Shown here piece by piece: positions 36,284 through 47,945 of a DNA stretch of 64,000 bases. A model generated the notes under the pieces. That model had not been told where the DNA came from. It did no database searches and saw only the letters and a program-made list of their open reading frames with translations. The DNA is from Monomorium pharaonis (taxonomy: Eukaryota > Arthropoda > Insecta > Hymenoptera > Formicidae), in assembly GCF_013373865.1 (NCBI RefSeq), contig NC_050470.1, positions 20,288,167 to 20,352,166 of the forward strand, in the 5' to 3' direction. The position numbers were made by a program, and so were the translations under genes. Every line of letters starts with the position of its first letter. The first letter of the stretch is position 1.

Positions 36284-37875
36284 CCCAGATAGCACACGGA
36301 CGTCCTTAGGACGTCCTCAGGACGTCCAGGACGGACTTCGTGGATATCCTGAGGACGTCCTGATTTTATCCCGGGACGTCCTCAGGACATCCTGAGGAAT
36401 AGCAAACGAGCGCCACTTTTTAGTCCTCAGGACATCCTGAGGACAGTCTATCGGACATCCTGAGGACAGTCCATCGGACGTCCTGAGGATACCATAGGAT
36501 TTCCTCAGGACATCCTCAGGAATAGCAAACAATGACCACTTTTTATCAGATTTTTTAGATTTTTTTTTTTAGGATTTTTGATAAATGTATCGATTTTTTA
36601 TAAGAAACTTATAAGAAATTTTTTGAAACGTTTCTCAGAAAAATTTAAAAAATAAAAAATTCCGATTAATTTAGAAAATTTTTTAAATATTTCTAAGTAT
36701 TTTTAACAGTTTTTGAGAATTGAAAAAAAACTTTAACAAAAAATTAAAAGTTCTAATTATTTCTACGATAATTTTGTAAGAGGAAGAAGACTATACATGT
36801 TTTAGCGACAGTTGTACCTGTTAAAGCATGCTTAATCTCTGTACCCGAGAAAACGGTCACCCATCCAAGTATCAACCATCGCCGACGATGCTTGACTTCG
36901 AAGACCATACGCATCCTAACGCTTCGTGATGATCCATGAGTACTTCTTGTTTATGCATACATATTTGTTATAGATCATTACAATAGATGTTGTCAGAAGG
37001 ATGAAACATATATAGTTAACTTATATTTTTATAAATAAATATAAAGTTTTACAGTTTTTTAAAGTTATTTTTACATATGCGCGCGAAATAGCATGTGGAA
37101 TAACTTATTAAAAAACTGTTTTTGCGCCGTTTGTATAAAATAAAATTAAAAAATTATTTAATGTCATCTTTTATATATTTTTAGTATTGTTAATATGCCA
37201 TATTGTTTCAATAAGTGTAGACATTCAATCTGACTTTAAAGTCAACATTTTTACACATTTGATTTTGCAATCATTCTAGAAATACGTACGATATTCAAAG
37301 ATTTCTCACTTGCTATATTAATTTACGTTTTTTTCAAAAATTACTATACGTCCAGGATGTCCTGAATACTATTTTGGAATGTCCTGAGGACTTTCGTAGG
37401 ATGTCCTGAGGACTCTCTTAGGACGTCTTGGGATCTCCTAAGGACTGTCTTGGGATGTCCTGAGGATTGTTTTAGAATGTCCTGAGAACTGTTTTAGGAT
37501 GTCCTGAGGACTTTCAGGATATCATTCTTAGAACATTCTGTGCTATCTAAAATGTCTGGTATTTATACAGTCATTATATTTAAGTTTATTTTCAGACATT
37601 TTGTAGCTAATGAAACTTTTTATACAATATTTTAAGAATAACGTTTTCAGCTAGAATACATATATCCTCAGGACATCCCAAGGATGTCCTCAAGACATGA
37701 ATAAAATTTTAATTTATATTAATACTATTACAGAATTTAACATTCTAAACTTACTTTAGAAGTCAAATTTATACATAAAATATTTACAATAATACAACTA
37801 TTATATCCTGACAAGATTCCAGGACATCCCGGGACATATTCAGAATGATCCTGAGGACGTCCTGTGCTATCTGGG
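36284..37875. mobile_element. CCCAGATAGCACA-ended element with GGACGTCC arrays
   Basis: Inverted ends CCCAGATAGCACA / TGTGCTATCTGGG. Subterminal arrays of AGGACGTCCTGA and AGGACATCCTGA, largely self-complementary, lie at 36,297-36,535 and 37,350-37,545, with outliers to 37,862. The roughly 700-bp core includes a 5S rRNA-like segment and is shared with 58,896-60,010. No transposase frame; the frame at 36,317-36,532 is an artefact of the array. Confidence 0.8.
36854..36903 (-). other. 5S rRNA-derived segment
   Basis: On the minus strand it reads GAAGTCAAGCATCGTCGG and ends in ACTTGGATGGGTGACCG. This matches the internal control region of eukaryotic 5S rRNA (A box, intermediate element, C box) over about 45-50 bases. 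The 5' and 3' thirds of 5S are not recognisable, so it is not a 5S gene. It could be a 5S-derived (SINE3-type) head captured in the element. A second copy lies at 59,637-59,686. Confidence 0.75.
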
Positions 37876-37924
37876 ACCCTCCTCGCGAGATCTCTGGCAG
37901 CGATTCCTAACGTACTCCCAACAA

Positions 37925-38538
37925 AGAGTACAACACATTGCACACATGATATTATTTTGCTCATACACATTGCACACATGACATTATTTCGCACATGCAC
38001 ATAGCACACACGATAATTTTGCGCTGATACACATTGCACACATAAGTTAAAAAAAACAATATTAACAATATTAACACTATTACACACATGCGGATTGCAC
38101 ACATGACATTATTGCGCACATACACATTGCACACATGATATTATTACGCTTGTGCACCTTGCACCCATGATATTAATACGCTTATATACATTGTACGCAT
38201 GACATTATTGCACACGTGTAAATTGCACACATGATATTAATACGCTCATACACATTGCACACATGACAATATTGCGCACACGCACATTGCACACATGATA
38301 TCATTGCGTTCATGCACTCTGTAAGCACGAAGAAGGGAGTGAATCCCAGATGCGCACAGTGTAAAACGGACATCACGAATCAAATTCTATAAATTTATCC
38401 TAACATTAACTAAAACAGTAATTTGATTGAAACGACGTCCACGCTTATACTGTACCACACGTATTTGCAACTTTCCAGGCACACCTACCAACGGGGTGGG
38501 TGCGGGAGGGGAGGTGAAGCCCCCTCCTTTGCACCCCA

Positions 38539-38620
<82 letters not shown>

Positions 38621-39095
38621 CGACAGCAAAGAATTAAGTGTCCACACTTTGTACTGTCCCACATGGATTTGCGACTTTCCATGTAAAGCGAGGTCTACCT
38701 ACTTTTCTCTTTATTTTTAAAATATTTTTATTTTTATTTTTATGGTATATCTCGAAAACTATAGCAGTTAGCTCTAATAAGATCTATATAATTTTTTGTT
38801 GAGCATAAAAAATACTATCAAAAACCATGGTCAAATCAAGGCGCCCAAGTTATTGGAATCGTGCCTTCAAATTGTATGAGCGCAATGATATCATGTGTGC
38901 AATATTATCGTGTGTGCAATGTGTATGGGCGTAATAATGTCATGTGTGCAATCCTACTCTTGTATTACCTTAATTATTTTTGTGTGTAAAACGAAGCTTT
39001 AGGCAATCGAGATTGTAGGCAATCGGGAATGTAGGCAATCGAGCAGCTCTGCTAAATTTGTGTGCAAACGAAACTGTAGGCAATTGGGATTATAG
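37925..39095. mobile_element. Foldback minisatellite element (copy B)
   Basis: It has the same architecture as copy A at 14,964. 'gcacacatgatatt.ttgcgctcatacacatt' arrays lie at 37,930-38,315 and their inverse at 38,880-38,955. The right terminal block 'gtaggcaatcg' / 'gtgtgcaaacgaa' ends at about 39,095. The left terminal block is missing, so it is truncated. The centre contains a (GT)n insertion absent from copy A. Confidence 0.75.
38541..38619. repeat. (GT)n microsatellite
   Basis: About 39 uninterrupted GT units. Open frames through it (poly-CV or poly-TH) are artefacts. Confidence 0.98.
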
Positions 39096-42000
39096 GCAAA
39101 CGAGCTCTCTCTTAATAATTAATTGTAATTATTAATTTGCTTTTGTTAAGAAAATACGTTTTAATTAAAAAAAGACATTTCTTTTGATCAATAAAAAGTA
39201 TTAATTTGTTTTAAATAAATACTTAGGAGTATATAAAAATAATCATTTTTTAGATAAATTTTTTTAACTTTGATAAATTATTTTCTGAGTAAAAAAATCT
39301 TACTATAAAAAATTTAGAAGTATTGATATCGTAACCTATCTGTAAGAAGTCACATCAGTTGAAAAGCGATACAGCAAGAATAGATAGTAGATATAGTTAA
39401 TCGTTAATCAATTATCATATACGTCCATCGTAATCAATCTGGTTTTCTTATACATAACATCGTATCATTCGAGTTTTGTCCAGTCAGTGGACTTGGAAAA
39501 GGATATAACGCATGAATCCATGCAGAAATAATCGTGCAGAGGTTCTCACGGTAAGAAACACATAATACATTGACTCTCTTATTTTGTTCGTCAATATCGA
39601 GCAATTGTTCCGTTTCGCAATTAAAATAGTTTCAAGAGCATTGAACACTAATTATATCGTTAAGCGTAATAAATAGTGATGAATGAAAACCTCAGCAACA
39701 TCGGATATACGTTTTACTCAATTCTTATGTATTGCGCCTATAATCGCATAATACCATCTTCTCCTCTAATAATTTACAATATGTTACACTGATAAAATAT
39801 ATTATAATTACTCCTATTTAAATATAATTGTAAGAAATAATTATAAATTATAAATTATTGTTATTTTTGATGCTAACTATTTAAACTATGATAACTACAA
39901 CATTTTTGTCAGTACAATACATTATATGCTATTATTGTAATAGTAGTAATAACTATAAAAATGAAACTCCTAATCATAATTATTTTAATATTTAGTTATA
40001 ATCAGTGTAGCTATCGCAAAATAGTTTTAAAAAATAAGAAGAAATGCTATTTCTCTGACAAGGCGATTTTTTACATAGTGACAAACATCAACTACTTTTC
40101 TTTGAGTGCAGTATCCGAATGACAACATCTCCTCCCCTCCTCTCTCCACTTCTCTCCCTCCCCGCATCTCTCTCTCCTTATTATGTTATTAGATAACATA
40201 TAAATAACAGAACTCTGTAAATCGCGAGAGTTCCACAGAATGACAGTTTAAAAAATTTCTATCATAAATAGTCATACCTGCAGCAATTTATCCGTTCATA
40301 ATAGACCATAAAATTCAAGGAATGTACAAAATATAATTTGAAAAAGCACTCTACTCTATTGAGTTAAGTCATTTTATCTTCCTTTGTAATTTAACACATA
40401 TACGCATGACTACTGTAGACAATATGGCCACTCGTATTATCTCTGTTAGCTGACAAATTCTAGTAATTATGGAATAATTTGTTTAGCAGCCTGCCATTAT
40501 GAAGTGGCGCTAATATGGTAATACAAAATAGCCAATGTTTATTATGTGGGTTTTTAGTTTTGATTATTCCAAACTTTTTTAAGGTACATTTTAACGTTTA
40601 ATTACATATACTTCCTCTTTTTTTTTAAACCTAAATGTATTATCACACAAATTTATGAACATTTAAGTTTTTTTTGTTAATTAACTTTTCATTCGGTTGT
40701 ACACATTTCGAGTTATACAAAGTTAAACAGTGATATAGGATTTTGTTAATATAGTTATCTAAGTGTGTTGGTAATATAGTCACTTCAATCATCTTTATAT
40801 TGAAAAAATTTCTTGATATATCGATTCTTGTCATGCTACTGTTAATCAATAATTCGTGACATGTATAACTTATTTTCGTGACAAAAAGAAGGTATTATGT
40901 ATAAACCTATAATCCTACCTTTATTAAGTAAGTTCATCTACCTTTATCTCTCTTCACAATTATGTTACAAGTTTTTTTTAACTTAATAATTTTTTTTGTC
41001 TAGATATATAATTTTGTAACAAAATATTGCAACTTTTAAAAATAAAACCAATTTTTACACTTATTTTTGTGGTGGCCATATTACCATCCCTTTTTCTCTT
41101 TGATCCATTATGCAGTATCATTACATTTTTATAAATAATATGTAATATATTAATATATAATAATCAATATTTCATAACTTTGAATTTAAGAACACTTTAA
41201 TGAATGTAACCGTTAAGTTTTAATTTAAAATATTAATTATTAACAAAGTTTTTATATAAAATAAACATGGTTAACATATTACCACTTCTTCTCTATTATT
41301 AAAACGTTATATTAGAATAATAATTATAAAAATATAACTTTTATATAAATAAAATATATTATTTTATTAGTTTTAAACCGTTTTTATCAGTCAATTTGAT
41401 TTTAAAGCTAATTGGGCCACTTTTTGAAAAATGCAATATTTTAGGTACTTAACTCAATCCTAAAATGATTTAAAAAATTATTATGTACTAGGATAGTTAA
41501 AATATAATTTTGATGTCTTTACGGCAATTGCAAGTTAGCTTAAAAAATCAGCAAACCTTAGCCTGGCCATTTTGCCTGTCTCTCCCTTACCACATATTAT
41601 GTTAACAATATGCAATTTTATAAGCATTTGTTAATTATAATATTTTTACATGTAAATATATTATCTGTACTTATTTATGGGGGACAATTAAATTAATCAA
41701 CATATGTAAAATATATTCTAAAAACTTATCTAGAATTAACTTAATTAGTTATAGTATGTATCTCTTCGATTAATCTCGCTATAAAAAATGTAAATTGTTA
41801 ACGATTTTTTACGTTATATTAAATTTCATGATAAATAAAATGTCTAAAAAAAAAGCGTAAGAAATAAATGCATTTGAATTATATATGAATTATACATTAC
41901 GGATTTTAACTTAAAAAATATATACTATAATTATTCTGTGTTAAATTATATATATACCATACATTTTATAAAGTATCGGTTTTATCTTGGGATAGATCTA

Positions 42001-42839
42001 CACGATAAGTTGCGTAACCGACTAATAAATACAAATGCGCGTAAGTACTTATGGCAAACTAAAAATAATACTTCCATCTCCTCAACGAGCGCCCATTTTA
42101 CGTAGGTACGATAAGAAATAGCTGTTCTCAGGGAAACGTCATAATTGCGAAGTAAATTTGCGAATAAAAACGTGATATTGTTTTGAGAATATGGAGATCG
42201 ATAGCGCTTTCACCCGGGTAAATATAATATAATACTGGAGCAGATTAAAATCACTGCGACTGTAATTTTCTTCTTTTTCTTATTTTGCATTTGCAAAGAT
42301 TTTTGCGACGTTGATAAGTAGCTGCTGTTAACGAGTTTCGTAAAAAAGAAGACAGGGAAGAAGACAACTTCGATGTTTACAATACATTATGGAGAATTTA
42401 ATATTAAAATACATAATTTTTAGCGTGTTTGCTGCATAAACTTTGCGTTAGCAATAGTAATTAAACCACACACGAATGACAAATCTGTTATTAGGCGCTT
42501 CGGACCGCTTTACGGTAATTAATTTACGAAGTTTCTTTTTGCATACTTGATAAGAAAGAAAATTATCATCGAGTTATTATAATTATGGATTTTAAAACAT
42601 TTTCCTACTTCAGTAGATGTGGCAACTTAGCATTGACAATTATCCATGTTGGAAGATTTACTCGACGACAAGGTTTTGTTTGTCATAACGATAATTTATT
42701 ATTGTATTGTAGTATTGTTTTATTAAAACTTAACAATTAATGAATACCGTGATGTGTATGCAATGAAATGAGACTTTAACTCAAGACAATAATATTTTAC
42801 ATATTTTGATTAATTATTATATTTTACCGTAAACATTAC
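39096..42839. other. Mostly AT-rich DNA, no gene recognised
   Basis: A weak MITE (TACACTGAT ends) may lie at 39,786-40,010 and a C/T-rich patch at 40,130-40,180. The stretch 42,000-42,600 is less AT-rich but has no coding signature. The antisense frame at 40,643-40,849 has no domain. Confidence 0.45.
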
Positions 42840-42939
42840 AACTCTCTAGAGAATCGAGAGAGAGGATTCGAGCTCTATAGACAGAGAGCTAGAGATATAG
42901 ATATCTCGCTGATAGCTCTATTTATCGAGATAGCTCTAT

Positions 42940-43035
42940 GGCTCGACTCGCTCTCGTCGCTCTCTCTCCTCTGCGAGCTCGCGCTCTCTCTCGTCTTCCT
43001 CTCCCATCTCTCTCTCTTCTCTCTCTCTGTCTTCT

Positions 43036-43066
<31 letters not shown>

Positions 43067-43765
43067 TCTACTTCTCCTTCTCCTCCTACTCGCACCCCAC
43101 TATCCTCTCTCTGCCTGCTTCCGGCCGTATCTAGAGGCAAAATTCTGTAGCCTCAGTGGGCAGAGTCAGATATTCATACGGAAGCGATCATGGAAGGCAA
43201 GTAACAAAAAAGCGTACAGGGCTCAAGCTCGGCTGGTGGTGGGGAGCAAAAACCGTCGGTCGGATCCTCGTGACGCTCTCTCTTCTCTTCTCTCTCTCTC
43301 TCTCTCTCTTCTCTCTCTTTCTCTCTTCTCCTCTCCTCTCTCTCTCGTCCTCTCTCTCCTCTCTCTCCTCTCTCCTCCTTCTCTCTCTCTCCTCCTCTCT
43401 CTCTCTCTCTCCTCCCTCTCTCTCGTCTCGCTCTCCGTTCTCTTCTCGCTCCTCGCTCTCTCCTTCTCTATCTTCCGCTTCTCTCTTCTCCTCTTCTCTA
43501 TCCGGCTCTCTCCCCTCTCATCGTCTCTTCCTGCCTCTCGCTCTCTTCTTTCTCTCTTCCCTCCTCTCTGCTCTATCTCTCTCTTCTCCTCTCTCATGTC
43601 TCGTGACCTCCTCTTCGTTTTGTGCTCTCTCCTTCTCCTCTTCTCTCTCCTCTTCTCTCTCTCTCTCTCTCTTCTCTCTCTCTTACCTCTTCTTGCGTCC
43701 TCTACTCGTGTTTTTTTTTGTGTTTGGGGTGTGGTGTGTGTGTGTGTGTGTGTGTGTGTATGTAA
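42940..43765. repeat. Pyrimidine-rich (CT)n tract ending in (GT)n
   Basis: About 800 bases dominated by CTCTCT with scattered CC, TT and CG. It is followed by a T-run, then (GT)n at about 43,734-43,760. Serine/leucine-rich frames (43,156-43,859) and arginine/glutamate-rich antisense frames are composition artefacts. A short non-repeat island lies at 43,140-43,265. Upstream at 42,845-42,935 'gagagctagagatat' motifs form imperfect palindromes. Confidence 0.85.
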
Positions 43766-44835
43766 GATGTACTCAAAGCATATTAATTTGGAAGTTGTTA
43801 CGGGAGAAATTAGTTCAAAATATAAGACAATTAGAATAATTAGGATTAGATTTAATTAGTTTGTATTAGAGTAAGGAACATGTTATTCGAGCGAGAGATT
43901 TCTTTTATTAGATTTTTTTGTTTGTAAATAATAGTTTTTTCTTCGTTGTAAGTGTGTTGCGTTGATTAAATCGTGGATTTAATTGACGTATGTATATAGC
44001 GTTTGTACAGAATAGAATAGTTAACTTATTGTTAACATACATGTGTTACGAGAGACCGATTGGATGGTGAATGCAGGAGAGCTGTGAGAAGCAATGCATT
44101 GTAAAGGCGTGAAGGAGGGACAGTGTTCACGGTTTCAAAAGACATTTTTGATTGACAAGGAAGCTGTCCGATGTCTCTTGGCACGAGTCGCATGGACTCG
44201 TGGCCGTCAAGCCATTTTTGCAATCAACGACCTCGTGGGTTTAACAAACTCGGTGGTGAAGGTCGAAAGCGTGCACGGGGACCCCAAAGGGGGAACCCGG
44301 GGCCATTCAGGCTACAGAGACATCGGCGGCGCGACTCACAAAAAACCGAAGGAAAGGGTAGAAAAGTCGAGAAATTGACCGAAAGGCCCCTCCTCCACGT
44401 CTAAAAACACCGTCAGGCTAAAAAGTGTGTGTGAGCCGAGAGAGGGAATATTGCGTTAGCAAATCGGACGAGCCCTTGCGTGGGACGTTGCGATTTTCGG
44501 GGACAGATGTTCGACGACTGCGGAGACTGAAGGTACGATCCTTAACCAGACGCATTCGAATTCTGAGAACGTCTCTACTTGTAAGCGTTGTCTTATAAAG
44601 TTGCAAAAGATTAATTTCGCTTGTCTTTTCCTGCCCACAACAGAAGTGCTTTTGAAAATTCAGAAATGCTTAGAAAGATGAAAGGGAAGCATTGCAAGCG
44701 AGACGTGGATACAATTTCAAAAATTTGAGATTAATTTGTAAATTCAGATTACTGTACTAGAAATAAAAATGTAGGAAAAATATTGCAATATTGCAGAAAT
44801 TGTATAAGTATGAAAATTATAACTATAATCTCTTT
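43766..44835. other. Unassigned, GC-richer at 44.05-44.65 kb
   Basis: The block 44,090-44,640 has balanced composition and short frames (44,094-44,378; 44,171-44,404), but none carries a recognisable domain. It could be part of a host transcript or a retroelement leader; I cannot decide. Confidence 0.35.
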
Positions 44836-45244
44836 CCTACTGAAAAAATCACGTCACAAAATCACATAATGAAATTACGTAACAAATCATGTAATTAATG
44901 ATGACCAAACACGTAATAAAATGCTTCAAATTGTTATCTAATTTAAAAAAATCATGTGATTTAAAAAATTATATGATTTTAAAGAAAATTATGTTTTGAA
45001 GAAGTACGTTATTTGAAAAATTATGTCATTTCGAAAAGTCACAAAATGTTTTGGGGATTATGATTTTGTCCACAAAAAAATTATAAAGAATTTAATTTAT
45101 TTAATAATAATTTTTCAAATTACATGCTTTTTAAAAATCAGGTAACAGTTTGAAACATTTTGTTATATGTCTGATCGTCATTAATTACGTAATTTTTTAC
45201 GTAATTTCGTTATGTAATTTCATGACGTAATTTTTTTCAGTAGG
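44836..45244. mobile_element. MITE with CCTACTGAAAAAA ends
   Basis: Inverted ends CCTACTGAAAAAAT extend over about 75 bp of similarity. The arms are rich in 'acgtaattacgtaa' motifs. No coding. Confidence 0.8.
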
Positions 45245-45472
45245 ATTTGTTGTTTTTCATAATGGCTAACATTATTCTAAAAAACTTAAAATCACACTTA
45301 CTTTCCTCCACGCCAAATTTTTATTATAGGTACGTAGGTAGATGATATTGTCTTGACTTAGAGATTATGGATATTTGAAGATGTCGAAAATTAGCTTGCA
45401 TTTAATTGTTAATAACAAAGCCGCGAATAAATATAAAAATTTTTTATTTTTACACTATTAACTACAACATCT

Positions 45473-45636
45473 TTGGCAGAAAAATTTTCTACACAAGTCT
45501 AAAAAACTACAAAAATTTACAGAAGTGTTCCAATTCTAGCATTCTTCTGTAAAAACTACAAAAAAATGCTAGAATTAGAACACTTTTATAAATTTTTGTA
45601 GTTTTTTAGAATTTCGTAGAAATTTTTCTGCCAGGA
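45473..45636. mobile_element. Small foldback MITE
   Basis: TTGGCAGAAAAATTTTCTAC and its mirror bound about 70-bp arms containing 'aaaaaactacaaaaattta' and 'attctagcatt'. Confidence 0.75.
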
Positions 45637-45658
45637 ATTATAAAGTAAAAATTCACTA

Positions 45659-46033
45659 ACAAGTAACACTATCCAAGTGTCACTCACCGATTTTGACATG
45701 CTTAGAATATGTTGCAGTCTAGGTCAAAATAAGAGACACGTATTTTTTTTTATACGTGCTTATACGGCCGTTGAAGTGGTGAAAACCCTTTTGAAGAAAA
45801 ATCGGTTTTTATCTTTCTAAGCAAATATCGTCGAAACAGTAGGAGATATAAAAAAATTTTAAACAAAATTTTTATGGTTTTTAATGTACTTTAAAACTAC
45901 TTTATCATTACATATATGGTTAAATTTGTTGTTAAATATATTGTATAAATATGTGTCTCTTATTTTGACCTAGACTACAACATATTCTAAGCATATCAAA
46001 ATCGGTGAGTGGCACTTGGGTAGTGTTACTTGT
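45659..46033. mobile_element. Foldback MITE, ACAAGTAACACTA ends
   Basis: Inverted arms of about 90 bp ('accgattttgacatgctta', 'ctaggtcaaaataagagaca') separated by about 190 bases. It lies about 20 bases from the preceding MITE. Confidence 0.8.
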
Positions 46034-46260
46034 AAGAATCATTCCAGAGTGAATAATATCGATGTTTTAATGTAAAATATAAAATATGTTGTATTTGCGA
46101 TTTTATCATTGTGGTCAAATGGAAAAAAAATTTTCAAATATTATAAAAATATTTCTTCTTCTTTAGCTTTCTTTTAGAGATTATACTTGAAAAATTGAAG
46201 ATAAAAATAAAATTCACAAAATGGCGTCTAAAAAACAAAAAATTTTTTATAATGTAATTT

Positions 46261-46402
46261 GCCCACGTTCGAAACGACCACGTTCGTAATGGTCACGTTC
46301 GAAACGGCCACATTCGAAACGGCCATGTTCGGAACGGCCACGTTTGAAATAACCATGTTCGAAACGGCTACGTTTGAAATGGCCACGTTTGAAATGGCCA
46401 CG
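46261..46402. repeat. 15-bp tandem repeat
   Basis: Nine to ten copies of a GGCCACGTTCGAAAC unit with substitutions. The unit contains the palindrome TTCGAA. Confidence 0.9.
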
Positions 46403-46467
46403 TATGTTTTACTTGAGCATGCGCAGCGGTCGTAACCTCATGCTTTTTAGCCACAAGCGCATGTTCT

Positions 46468-46764
46468 GTTTAGCACAAGCCATGCAAAAAATGCGTGAAC
46501 ATCAGATATTTATATAAGTATTTTAATGAGCATCTTGTTTTACGTGGAAAGTCGCAAACCCATGTGGTGCAAAGAATGCTTCGCGCGCACACGCACACAC
46601 ACACACGCACACACACGGGGGTGCTAGGGGGGCCTTCGGCCCCCTTCTTATATGTACATCCCATATGTACATTGTATTGGAAATCTGCAAATACATGTGA
46701 ACTTTACATTGTTTGCAATGTACATGGGTTAGCGCGCATTTTTTGCATGGTTTGTGCTAGGGGG
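46468..46764. mobile_element. Foldback element with (CA)n core
   Basis: 'tagcacaagccatgcaaaaa' on the left is mirrored by 'ttttttgcatggtttgtgcta' on the right, the right end reading inwards as CCCCCTAGCACAAACC. The core has 'gtcgcaaacccatgtgg', (CA)n at 46,589-46,617 and a GGGGGGCC/GGCCCCC hairpin. Closely similar cores occur at 49,990-50,170 and, inverted, at 38,440-38,700. Confidence 0.65.
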
Positions 46765-47314
46765 AGTTCCGTTTTACGCATGGACCGCATGGACGACAGC
46801 GCATCATGAGTGCATTAAATCGTTCCGTTTTTTTCATGCTTTTACTGCATTGTTTGCATTTTGTTTTAATGCATGAAACACATTCATGCGCGCATGAGCT
46901 GCCCATAGACGTAGGATATCTAGACCTCGCGTGTTCTAGATTTCCTTTGTTGTGCATGGTCAAACTTTAGAAAGAGTGAGCCTCTGTTCATGGTAGTCAC
47001 CTCTCTGTCTAACAACACATAGTGGGGGAATAAAGCCTTCGTTGATTCGTAGAATAGAAAAGTAGTGGGAATGAAAGTGAATGAAGGAGATTAAGGAGTG
47101 ATAGATACTACGATTTAAGAAAAACGCAAAGAAGTAAACAATATTTTTTATAACCAAAACTTTGTAATGTTTTTAATATGTTTATAGTTTGTTTACATCT
47201 ATCTACTTATAAATTATTAATTATTCTTATACATTAATATAACTTTCATAAATTATAAATATTAATATAAATTATAAATTAAATAACTTTAATAAAAATA
47301 AAATTACTTATAAG
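46765..47314. other. No gene seen
   Basis: 'gcatg'-rich to 46,890, then AT-rich. Antisense frames at 46,757-46,963 and 46,960-47,157 show no domain. Confidence 0.45.
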
Positions 47315-47945
47315 TTATTGATTTTTAAATAGAATTAACTTTGTAAATTTTGTTCGTATTCGATTGATTTTATTATTTTTGGAAGCTGCATAGTGGCGAA
47401 GACGAAGAACAAAAAATTTTTTCAGCAGAATTCGAATTAATTGATTTCTGTGATCCATCAATGGAATTTGATTAAAAGTGTGTTCTACTTCAGTAAATAA
47501 ATCATTTACAGGTAATTCTCTTATTGTAAACAAAATTAGTTTTTGTATAACATTTTTAGAAGTTAATATATTTTCGTTAGTTCTAAAAATATGTTCTGCT
47601 AGTTTGCAAATTTTGATCACATCGTCTGATGCATTAAATAATTTACCAAATTGTTTTCTTTTTTGCAGCAGAGACGATGGTGCAGATTGTGTTAAACTTT
47701 CAATGCACAAGTTACATTTTATAATTTTTTGTGTTTGTTTGACAATAAAACCTGCAATATATGCTAAAATATCTTTCTGATATTCGCTCAATGTTATCAT
47801 TGATTGCACACTATAATCATGTTTTATGTCCCAAATAAAATTGTCTATCTCACTGTCTTTCTGATTGTCTGTTTCATTATTTAATTTTAATATAAGTGTA
47901 TCGTCTTTGGATATGCAATTGGCATTAAATACTATATTTAAATTA
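47315..47945 (-). pseudogene. P-element/THAP9-like transposase C-terminal fragment
   Basis: The minus-strand frame is open from about 47,945, at the edge of the minisatellite, to a stop at 47,315 (about 210 codons; the ATG at 47,809 is internal). LAYIAGFIVKQTQKIIKC-LC resembles the conserved 'YIAG....K' and Cys-containing block near the C-terminus of P-element and THAP9-type transposases. DDVIKICKLAEHIF and FFVLRLRHYA also fit. The THAP domain and most of the catalytic core are missing. It may be the remains of an autonomous element whose non-autonomous forms are the minisatellite foldback elements. Confidence 0.55.

Noticed and set aside
36317..36532. 71-codon frame
   Set aside because: Translation of the AGGACGTCC array of a mobile element.
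36854..36903. Genuine 5S rRNA gene
   Set aside because: Only the internal control region matches; the 5' and 3' thirds and pairing of the ends are missing.
38387..38720. Poly-CV / poly-TH proteins
   Set aside because: Translation of the (GT)n microsatellite.
43156..43859. Long Ser/Leu-rich and Arg/Glu-rich frames
   Set aside because: They are translations of the (CT)n tract in different frames and strands; no domain or codon signal.
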